Shown piece by piece: positions 54,771 to 64,000 of a stretch of DNA of 64,000 bases. Each line of letters begins with the position of its first letter. The first letter of the stretch is position 1. The notes under the pieces were generated by a model. It did no database searches. It saw only the letters and a list, made by a program, of their open reading frames with translations, and was not told the origin of the DNA. The translations under genes were made by a program, and so were the position numbers. The DNA comes from Nitrococcus mobilis Nb-231 (GTDB taxonomy: Bacteria; Pseudomonadota; Gammaproteobacteria; Nitrococcales; Nitrococcaceae). The stretch spans positions 1,744,826 to 1,808,825 of the forward strand of contig NZ_CH672427.1 in NCBI RefSeq assembly GCF_000153205.1, in the 5' to 3' direction.

Positions 54771-55945
54771 ACCCCGCTCTCCGCGCTCTCCGCGGCCACC
54801 TTATCCATGTAGGTGCGGAATACTTCCAGGTACTGGGGCACCGGCATCAGGAACGCGTCATGGCCGTGATCGGCTTCGATCTCCGCATAACTGACCTCCT
54901 TGTCGTTATCCAGCAAAGCCCGAACGATCTCCCGTGAACGAGCCGGCGAGAACCGCCAATCGCTGGTGAACGCGACAACTAGGAACTGCGCCGCAACACC
55001 CACCAACGCCTTGGCCAAATTCCCTTCAAATGCCGCGGCTGGATCGAAATAGTCCAATGCCTTGGTCATCAGCAGGTAGGTGTTGGCATCGAAACGATTG
55101 ACAAACGACTCGCCCTGATAGCGTAGATAGCTCTCTACTTCGAACTCTACCTCGTAGTGAAAATCGAAATCATCCTTGCCCCGCCGCAAATCGCGACCAA
55201 ATTTCGCTCGCATCGCCTGATCCGAAAGGTAGGTGATGTGCCCCAGCATCCGTGCCAGCATTAATCCACGACGGGGCACAACCTGATGATTCTGGTAGCG
55301 GCCGCTATGGAACTCCGGATCCGAGCGGATGGCCTGCCGAGCCACTTCGTTGAAAGCGATATTTTGAGCCGACAACCGCGGCGCGGCGGCAATCACCACT
55401 GCATGGCGCAGCCGGTGCGGGTATTCGATAGCCCATTGCAAGGCCTGCATGGCACCCAGACTGCCTCCGGCTATCGCTGCCCAGCGATCGATCCCCAGAT
55501 GATCGGCTAGGCGCGCCTGGCTATGAACCCAATCCTGCACGGTGATGATGGGGAAATCGGCCCCGTAAGGCTCACCCGTGGCCGGATTGATGGTCGTGGG
55601 ACCGGTGGAGCCATGGCAACCGCCCAAATTGTTGCAGCAGATGACGAAGAAGCGGTTGGTATCGATGGGCTTGCCGGGGCCGATACAAACTTCCCACCAG
55701 CCGGGTTTGCGATCCGCTGGGCTATTGTACCCCGCCGCATGGTGGGTTCCGGACAGCGCATGACAGATCAATATCGCGTTGCTGCGCTCCGCGTTGAGTT
55801 TCCCGTAGGCTTCGTAGACGAGCTCATAGCTCGGCAGGCTACGGCCGCACTCCAGCGTCAGCGCCGTATCGAAGCGGGCGCATTTGGGCTCGACCAGGCC
55901 CACTGAATCGGGCGGAATCGATTCAGGCATCGTCCCCGCTGCCAT
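54767..55945 (-). CDS. metX: Homoserine O-acyltransferase MetX
   Basis: A 392-residue alpha/beta hydrolase-fold enzyme that acylates homoserine. The nucleophile is in [17 protein letters not shown], the acid in [12 protein letters not shown], and the His in [10 protein letters not shown]. The [20 protein letters not shown] stretch is typical. Whether acetyl- or succinyl-CoA is used cannot be told here with certainty; many proteobacterial MetX with MetW are succinyltransferases. It is coupled to metW by overlap. Confidence 0.95.
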   Translation of the reverse strand: MAAGTMPESIPPDSVGLVEPKCARFDTALTLECGRSLPSYELVYEAYGKLNAERSNAILICHALSGTHHAAGYNSPADRKPGWWEVCIGPGKPIDTNRFFVICCNNLGGCHGSTGPTTINPATGEPYGADFPIITVQDWVHSQARLADHLGIDRWAAIAGGSLGAMQALQWAIEYPHRLRHAVVIAAAPRLSAQNIAFNEVARQAIRSDPEFHSGRYQNHQVVPRRGLMLARMLGHITYLSDQAMRAKFGRDLRRGKDDFDFHYEVEFEVESYLRYQGESFVNRFDANTYLLMTKALDYFDPAAAFEGNLAKALVGVAAQFLVVAFTSDWRFSPARSREIVRALLDNDKEVSYAEIEADHGHDAFLMPVPQYLEVFRTYMDKVAAESAESGV

Positions 55946-56570
55946 GCTGATGAATTGAGAATTGGGATAAAAGTTTAAAATGATAACAGAGCGCTATTGC
56001 AACGCAACTGGACCCCGGACGGATTTGTTCTCCACAGGGTTCCCTGCTCTGCCAACGACTTAAAATAAATATTTGGACATCCGCGCCACGCCCGGGCATA
56101 TGAGAAAATGCTCTCAACTTAAGCCCTCCTTCAGCATTGTAACCGGTAGGCGCTGTAGGCATGTGGCTTAGTTGAGGGCGGGCATGGGTAGTGCCGCCCG
56201 GCTGGATGCGGCATCTGGTTTGCACGATGACGGCGAGTGCATCGCAGAGCGCTGCCAGGCAGTGCTTCACGTTGAGCAGGCAACCGGCCAGGATGGGCTT
56301 GAGGGTAGCAAGTGCATAGGTGCGGTTGGGGCGTGAGACGAGGCGCGCGCAAGCATCATCATCATCGTCTGACAGCGCTCACCCTTGCAGCGCGACTCAT
56401 GCCTCGAATACCAGCCTTGCGCATCAACCGGCTGAGGTGCGCTGTGGCCAATACGCTAGCCCTCATCCCTGAGCTCTGGATAGATGCGCTTCCCATAGAG
56501 TGTTTGGAGCGCAACGCACCGGCGCCCGTTACTGAGTATTATTGCCTCAAGCTATCAGGTGGGGGCAGTA
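55946..56570. other. Long intergenic region between metX and the membrane protein
   Basis: About 625 bases without an intact gene. On the minus strand around 56100-56345 scattered coding-like stretches occur in more than one frame, with the feel of a decayed transposase or other old gene, but I cannot name it. AT-rich sequence at 55955-56085 is a likely metX promoter region. Confidence 0.4.
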
Positions 56571-57617
56571 ATGCGAATTACCCGTCAAGATCTCATCGAC
56601 GCCGTCGACGACGGAACCTTGACTCGTATCCAGGCCGAATTGCTTTGGACGCGGTGGCAAGCACGGGGTTTGCACCGCCCCCGCTTCGATTTTTCCCACG
56701 TCGCTTGGTATCTCGGTGCTTTGATAGTGATCTCGGCCATGGGTTGGTTTATGACCGAGGCATGGATGCGTCTCGGCGGTGCGGCACTCACCGCGATTGC
56801 CATTCTTTATGCGATCGGTTTTGTCGCTGCTGGGCATACTCTCTATTTCCGGCAAGGTCAGTCTGTATCAGGTGGGTTGCTGTTCACCCTAGCCGTGTGT
56901 ATGACGCCGCTTGCCATCTTCGGCATCGAACATGCGACCGGTTTCTGGCCGCAGGGGGATCCCGGCGAATATGCCGCCTACTTCCACTGGATCAAGGGAA
57001 GTTGGTTGTTGATGGAGGTGGGCACTATTGTGGTTGGCGCCCTAGCGCTGCGGTGGGTGCGTTTCCCTTTCCTCGTTGCACCCATCGCGTTCACGCTTTG
57101 GTACCTTTCCATGGATCTCACACCATTATTGTTCGGCAAACTGGAGTTCGCTTGGCACGAGCGGCTGTGGGTTTCGTTATGGTTCGGCCTTGCAATGCTG
57201 CTGGTAGCCTGGTTTGTCGACCGCCGCACTCGCGAGGATTATGCTTTCTGGCTCTACCTGTTCGGACTGATAGCTTTTTGGGGTGGGTTGTCGCTCATGG
57301 ACAGCGACAATGAGTTCTCGAAGCTCTTTTATTGCCTGATCAATGTCGCGCTAATGGGATTTTCGCTGTTGCTCCAGCGGCGGGTGTTCATGGTTTTTGG
57401 CGCCGTTGGTGTGTTCGGTTATATCGGCCACCTAGCCCAGTCGGTGTTCCGGGACTCGCTGCTATTTCCAGTGACGCTCACGCTTGTGGGACTAGGAGTG
57501 ATTTGGGCCGGGTTGCTGCATCATCGCCACGGTGCGCGCTGGGAGGCGGCGCTGCAGGCACGGATGCCAACCTGGTTGGGGCGGTTGAGCGGTCGCCTTG
57601 GCTCCCTCGATCAATAG
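56571..57617 (+). CDS. DUF2157-like multi-pass membrane protein
   Basis: A 348-residue protein with a short soluble N-terminus ([33 protein letters not shown]) followed by about ten membrane helices. The N-terminal helix-turn segment and the overall layout resemble the DUF2157 group, whose function is unknown. A GGTGGGGG ribosome site supports the ATG at 56571. A LOG-type gene follows about 120 bases downstream. Confidence 0.7.
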   Translation: MRITRQDLIDAVDDGTLTRIQAELLWTRWQARGLHRPRFDFSHVAWYLGALIVISAMGWFMTEAWMRLGGAALTAIAILYAIGFVAAGHTLYFRQGQSVSGGLLFTLAVCMTPLAIFGIEHATGFWPQGDPGEYAAYFHWIKGSWLLMEVGTIVVGALALRWVRFPFLVAPIAFTLWYLSMDLTPLLFGKLEFAWHERLWVSLWFGLAMLLVAWFVDRRTREDYAFWLYLFGLIAFWGGLSLMDSDNEFSKLFYCLINVALMGFSLLLQRRVFMVFGAVGVFGYIGHLAQSVFRDSLLFPVTLTLVGLGVIWAGLLHHRHGARWEAALQARMPTWLGRLSGRLGSLDQ

Positions 57618-57738
57618 CGTATCTCTCAAGCCGGCGCTCAGATTGCGGCCCCGATCAGCAACTTGCCATAAGCGCTTATTTGATCTGCGTTTGTCGGTGG
57701 CTATTTGGGCAGGTACGATCAAACGAATTGGGAATGCC

Positions 57739-58290
57739 ATGAAAAGGCTTTGTATCTATTGCGGCTCCAGCCCGGGCCGTGATCCGGTCTATCTAGAGGC
57801 TGCGCAGGCGCTGGCGCGGCGCCTCGCGCATCGAGGTATTGGCATCGTTTACGGTGGCTCCAGCGTTGGCCTCATGGGTGCAATGGCGGATGCCGCGCTG
57901 GCCGAGGGAGGTAAGGTGATCGGCGTCATTCCTGACCCGCTCATGGACCGAGAGCCAGGCCACCCTAGCCTGACGGAGCTTCACGTGGTGGTCTCCATGC
58001 ACCAACGCAAAGCTATCATGGCTGAGCTAGCGGATGGTTTCATCGCCCTTCCCGGTGGGCTCGGCACATTAGATGAGCTGTTCGAGATTCTCATCTGGGC
58101 TCAGCTTGGCCTGCACCGCAAGCCTTGCGGCGTGCTCAATGTAAAGCACTATTATGACCCCTTGATGCGCCTCCTTGATCATGCGATGGAAGCCGGTTTC
58201 GTGCGGCCACAACACCGCGGGATATTGGTGTTGGAGGCCGATCCGGAGGTGCTGCTGATGCGTTTCGAGGAGCGTATCGCCTTCGGCTAA
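57739..58290 (+). CDS. LOG-family protein (cytokinin-type nucleotide phosphoribohydrolase)
   Basis: A 183-residue Rossmann-fold enzyme of the LOG/TIGR00730 family. The signature PGGLGTLDE and the MHQRK segment before it are intact, and the N-terminus reads [20 protein letters not shown]. Such enzymes cleave the N-glycosidic bond of nucleotide monophosphates (AMP or cytokinin nucleotides); in bacteria the true role is mostly purine salvage. The start is the ATG at 57739; the longer frame from 57598 overlaps the upstream gene and is not supported. Confidence 0.92.
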   Translation: MKRLCIYCGSSPGRDPVYLEAAQALARRLAHRGIGIVYGGSSVGLMGAMADAALAEGGKVIGVIPDPLMDREPGHPSLTELHVVVSMHQRKAIMAELADGFIALPGGLGTLDELFEILIWAQLGLHRKPCGVLNVKHYYDPLMRLLDHAMEAGFVRPQHRGILVLEADPEVLLMRFEERIAFG

Positions 58291-58504
58291 AAGTTGCAGA
58301 GGATCGATCGGAGCGATATCTGAAGCGGTTTCGGATACCCTTGCCGTAGGAGCAAGTGTGTGGCAGGCAGGTTTCCGCATCGGTGCCCGCCCCTAAAAAA
58401 GCACTCAGCGGCGTTCAAATCACACCGAACGAAGACGAGAGCAAAGGCCCCAGAATATAAAATGTTCCGGCTAAGGCAGCCTTTCGTGCCGACGAGTCTA
58501 GTTT

Positions 58505-59503
58505 TCACTGCTTACCGGGTTGTGAAGTACGGTTTTTGTCGGTCAGCGCGCCGAGGAAGGCGGTGATATCGGCAACCTTTCGGTCGGGCAGTTCGAGCCC
58601 CAGTTGCAACCAGGCCATTTGGCGTACTGCCTCCGTCAGGCTAGATACGGCCCCATCGTGGAAATAAGGGGCGGTAATCGCCACGTTGCGCAGCATCGGC
58701 ACCTTGAATAGATATTTATCGCTCTCTTTACCCGTCACATCGTAGCGCCCAAGATCCGCCTCATTGCTATACGGGTGCGCCACCCCCATCTTTCGGTAGC
58801 CCATACCGCCGAGCAACGGCCCTTTATGGCAGGCGGTGCAGCCGGTAGCCATGAAAGTTTTCAGGCCCTTGCGTTCCTGCTCCGTCAGGGCGCGGTCGTC
58901 ACCGTTGAGGAAATCATCGAAACGATCATGCGTGATCAGCGTGCGCTCAAATGCGGCGATTGCCTTGGCTACATTGTCGTAGGTTACCGAATTGGCGGTA
59001 TTCGGGAAGGCCTGGCTAAAGGCAGCGACATATCCCGCGTTACCGGTGATACGCTCAATCACGGTGCTCTCATCCGGCATGGCCATTTCCACGGGATTGA
59101 GAATCGGCCCCTTGGCCTGCGCCTCCAGCGTTGGGGCACGACCGTCCCAGAATTGGGCGATCTGGAAGCCGGCATTCAAAACGGTAGGCGTATTACGGGT
59201 GCCCGGCTCGCCGTGCGCTCCCAGCGAGGTCGGCGTGGGGCGGATGTCGGCGCCACCCAGGCCGTTGTCTAGGCGGTGACAGGTATTGCAGGATTGGGAG
59301 CCGTTAATTGATAACTGTTTGTCGAAATACAAGCGCTTTCCCAATGCGATTAGCGCGGGGGTATCTTGCTCCGCACCGGGCATGGTTTCAGGCAGCGTGT
59401 CGAATACGGCCTTGGCCTGGTTACGCAAACTCGCCGCATCCGCCGCTAACGCGCCGGTTGTGCTCAGTGCCACGGTGGCAAGCAGAATCCAACTCATCTT
59501 CAT
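58505..59503 (-). CDS. ccpA: Dihaem cytochrome c peroxidase
   Basis: A 332-residue periplasmic enzyme that reduces hydrogen peroxide with electrons from small cytochromes c. After a signal peptide (ILLATVALSTTGALA) there are two haem sites, CNTCH (about 72-76) and CTACH (about 222-226), with the family stretches GKRLYFDKQLSINGSQS, GGADIRPTPTSLGAHGEPGT, FWDGRAPTLEAQAKGPI and TAPYFHDGAVSSLTEAV. It stands alone on the minus strand. Confidence 0.93.
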   Translation of the reverse strand: MKMSWILLATVALSTTGALAADAASLRNQAKAVFDTLPETMPGAEQDTPALIALGKRLYFDKQLSINGSQSCNTCHRLDNGLGGADIRPTPTSLGAHGEPGTRNTPTVLNAGFQIAQFWDGRAPTLEAQAKGPILNPVEMAMPDESTVIERITGNAGYVAAFSQAFPNTANSVTYDNVAKAIAAFERTLITHDRFDDFLNGDDRALTEQERKGLKTFMATGCTACHKGPLLGGMGYRKMGVAHPYSNEADLGRYDVTGKESDKYLFKVPMLRNVAITAPYFHDGAVSSLTEAVRQMAWLQLGLELPDRKVADITAFLGALTDKNRTSQPGKQ

Positions 59504-59839
59504 TGGATTATCTCCTTATAAAATGCGGGCTGGCTGAACTTAACAGAGGCTTTCTGGGCGGGCCAACCTGGCGTGATTTTAGTGCGAGTGCGCGCACATC
59601 CAAAGCCCCCCCGCAGGCCGATCTTGCCGCATTATCGATTGACACGTGGTGACCGCCCGGCTATCTGAAGCGATTACCATGGGTTGCAAAAGAAAGGCGG
59701 TGTGCAGCAATATCTGAAAATCCTATTTATTCGCAAGCAAGTGTATTCGGCTCGGCGGTCATGAAGTGTGGCTGCGTCTTCGATGGTCGGTGTGCGCTTG
59801 TGTTGCCTCCGTGACCAACCGGGCGAGTGAGGTTTTGCA
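59504..59839. other. Divergent intergenic region between ccpA and the FKBP gene
   Basis: About 336 bases without a gene; it must hold the promoters of both flanking genes. I see no strong regulatory palindrome in it. Confidence 0.45.
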
Positions 59840-60196
59840 ATGCCTGAACAAGAGACGGCTTCTGGACTCTGTTACGAGGATCTGGTACTCGGCAAAGGGA
59901 AAAAAGCAACCGGTCGCGGCGAGACCGTGTTTGTTCACTATACCGGCTGGTTGGAAGATGGTACTCGGTTCGATTCAAGCCATGATCGTGGTGAGCCGCT
60001 CGAATTCTCCCTAGGTGCCGGCTTAGTGATTCCCGGCTGGGAAGAGGGCATTATCGGGATGCGGGCTGGCGGGAGGAGAAAATTGACGGTGCCGCCCGAA
60101 CTCGGCTACGGTGCCCGTGGCGCCGGCACTGTGATTCCGCCCAATGCCCGCTTGATCTTCGAGATCGAGCTTTTGAGCGTAATGGGAAAATTCTGA
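59840..60196 (+). CDS. FKBP-type peptidyl-prolyl isomerase
   Basis: A 118-residue single-domain FKBP without a signal peptide, so cytoplasmic. The FKBP core is complete: VFVHYTGWLEDGTRFDSSHD, FSLGAGLVIPGWEEGIIGM, RRKLTVPPELGYGARGAGT and IPPNARLIFEIELLSV. It assists protein folding by turning proline peptide bonds. Unlike SlyD at 27 kb, it has no insert domain and no His tail. Confidence 0.94.
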   Translation: MPEQETASGLCYEDLVLGKGKKATGRGETVFVHYTGWLEDGTRFDSSHDRGEPLEFSLGAGLVIPGWEEGIIGMRAGGRRKLTVPPELGYGARGAGTVIPPNARLIFEIELLSVMGKF

Positions 60197-60377
60197 ATCT
60201 CAATCAAGTGTTGCATGTATTGAGTAACTAGCGACATTCAAGTCAGCCGTATGAAAGCAGCGACGAGTGCAACAAAAGCCGAGAAGCGGCTGACGGGTTT
60301 CTCATCATGATAAAACCGGGGGCCATGCCCGATTACGCCAATCTCACCGCCCACCTGGTGGAAACCGCGCAACTACA

Positions 60378-60510
60378 CCAGTGACACCCTTGCTGTTCAG
60401 CTAACAGTTCCCGCTACCAGGGACGGGGGCTTCCACCCCAAGTCATCCTCGCTAGCACAGTGACCGGGACAGCGCCACGCATGACGCGTAGCACCTTGAC
60501 TGGCGCACAC
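60378..60510 (-). mobile_element. Group II (class C) intron relic behind the rRNA terminator
   Basis: On the minus strand it starts GTGTGCGCCAG, which fits the group II 5' consensus GUGYG, directly after the terminator T-run. It then runs through TAGCTGAACAGCAAGGGTGT, where it breaks off. The sequence is clearly related to the first 135 bases of the relic at 19322-19622, with many differences. What follows below 60378 is unrelated. The rest of the intron and its reverse transcriptase are missing. Confidence 0.68.
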
Positions 60511-60545
60511 AAAAAAAAACCCCCGCGTAAAAAGGCGGGGGTTTT
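60511..60545 (-). terminator. Rho-independent terminator of the rRNA operon
   Basis: A 7-bp all-GC stem CCCCCGC / GCGGGGG followed on the minus strand by nine T. It stands 9 bases after the end of the 5S gene. The group II intron relic starts immediately behind the T-run. Confidence 0.9.
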
Positions 60546-60554
60546 GCATTAAAC

Positions 60555-60672
60555 GCCTAGCGATGACCTACTTTCACACGACAGCGAGGCCGCACTATCA
60601 TCGGCGCTGAGCGGTTTCACTTCCGAGTTCGGGATGGTATCGGGTGGTTCCCACTCGCTATGGTCGCCAGGC
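60555..60672 (-). rRNA. rrf: 5S ribosomal RNA
   Basis: On the minus strand it begins GCCTGGCGACCATAGCGAG and has the usual core ACCCGATACCATCCCGAAC and TCGGAAGTGAAACC, ending AGGTCATCGCTAGGC. The two ends pair. The length is close to 118 bases. Confidence 0.94.
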
Positions 60673-60777
60673 AAACCAGCTTCTTGTTCCCCTTAAGGGA
60701 ACAAGAGAAATAGGGAAGTTACCTTGGTATGCCTTCGTCAGGACAACACAAATCGCCAAACCGTTTGGGTGTTATAT

Positions 60778-63661
<2,884 letters not shown>

Positions 63662-63808
63662 ATATAACCCCAAACAGTCTGGATAATCGACCAATGGTTG
63701 ACTTAATGACGAATGCTGGCATACCACACACATATCGAACCCGACATGTGTCTTACGGCAACTTCCCAAATTGTTAAAGAGCAAAACCAACTGTATTCCA
63801 TGAAAATC

Positions 63809-63884
63809 TGGTGGAGCCAGGCGGGATCGAACCGCCGACCCCCTGCTTGCAAAGCAGGTGCTCTCCCAGCTGAGCTATGGCCCC
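63809..63884 (-). tRNA. tRNA-Ala (TGC)
   Basis: A 76-base cloverleaf on the minus strand beginning GGGGCCATAGCTCAGCTGGG, with anticodon TGC in CTTTGCAAG, a TTCGATCCC T-arm and an encoded CCA end. It lies in the 16S-23S spacer, 147 bases before 23S. Only 116 more bases are in the window, and they hold no second tRNA; tRNA-Ile and 16S may lie beyond the edge. Confidence 0.96.
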
Positions 63885-64000
63885 GATGTTGTCTTCACCG
63901 AAATCGTTGTCAACCAACTCCTCGGCCCAATACAATCGGGCGTATTGACGTTTTGATCGCGGTGAGCGCAACGCGGCAGGTCTATTTGAATATACCAATG

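Noticed and set aside
56312..57313. A 333-codon plus-strand frame overlapping the membrane protein
   Set aside because: It overlaps the DUF2157-like gene in another frame, while the real gene has a ribosome site and regular membrane helices.
63885..64000. tRNA-Ile next to tRNA-Ala in the rRNA spacer
   Set aside because: No cloverleaf or CCA end is seen in the remaining 116 bases; it may lie past the edge, but nothing here supports it.

Overview
The window looks like a chromosomal segment of a free-living gammaproteobacterium of moderately high GC. The evidence is the purM-purN block flanked by DUF2066 and hda, the dcd/apbC pair, the coupled metX-metW pair, an rRNA operon with tRNA-Ala in the spacer, and an XrtA (exosortase)/PEP-CTERM locus like those of environmental Chromatiales-like bacteria. 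The genus cannot be named from this sequence.

Region 1 (1-20.8 kb) is the exosortase/exopolysaccharide region. Reading leftwards on the minus strand it holds a frameshifted sugar transferase, the XrtA-associated ATPase, the PrsK-PrsR two-component pair, the TPR lipoprotein PrsT, a polysaccharide export lipoprotein and the start of a chain-length determinant. Rightwards there are two PEP-CTERM-type N-acyl amino acid synthases, a membrane fatty-acid desaturase, a ThiF-nitroreductase fusion and a PEP-CTERM protein. The PEP-CTERM gene and the first acyltransferase each have a clear sigma-54 -24/-12 promoter (TGGCATA-N4-CTGCT). This ties them to PrsR, which is a sigma-54 activator. I consider this linked set of lipid-signal enzymes, ThiF-nitroreductase and PEP-CTERM protein the most interesting part of the window.

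Region 2 is mobile-element debris around region 1. It contains an ISBst12-type IS66 element with a perfect 8-bp target duplication and an amber codon in its transposase. There is an IS701-type element with a 4-bp duplication and a frameshift at an A8 run. IS5-type and ISAs1-type fragments and two MITE-like elements are also present; one MITE has IS66-like ends and its own 8-bp duplication. Two relics of a class-C group II intron lie exactly behind Rho-independent terminators, one after the PEP-CTERM gene and one after the rRNA operon.

Region 3 (23-37 kb) is mostly housekeeping: vapBC, tag, glpD, a PilZ protein, slyD, two cytochromes c, acylphosphatase, arsC, hda, DUF2066, purM, purN, dcd, apbC, a shikimate-kinase-like gene and csbD.

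Region 4 (37-51 kb) holds an unusual M1-M28-PDZ peptidase with a TolB-like partner. It also has a ba3-type (B-family) terminal oxidase operon with a SCO protein and an uncharacterised membrane protein, an OPT transporter, a flavohaemoglobin, CtaG and a second SCO protein.

Region 5 (51-64 kb) holds ilvD, a DnaA-box cluster beside an AT-rich tract, a class II histone-deacetylase-like hydrolase, metW-metX, a membrane protein, a LOG-type phosphoribohydrolase, a dihaem cytochrome c peroxidase, an FKBP, and the 3' part of an rRNA operon on the minus strand (tRNA-Ala, 23S, 5S). The 16S gene would lie past the right edge.
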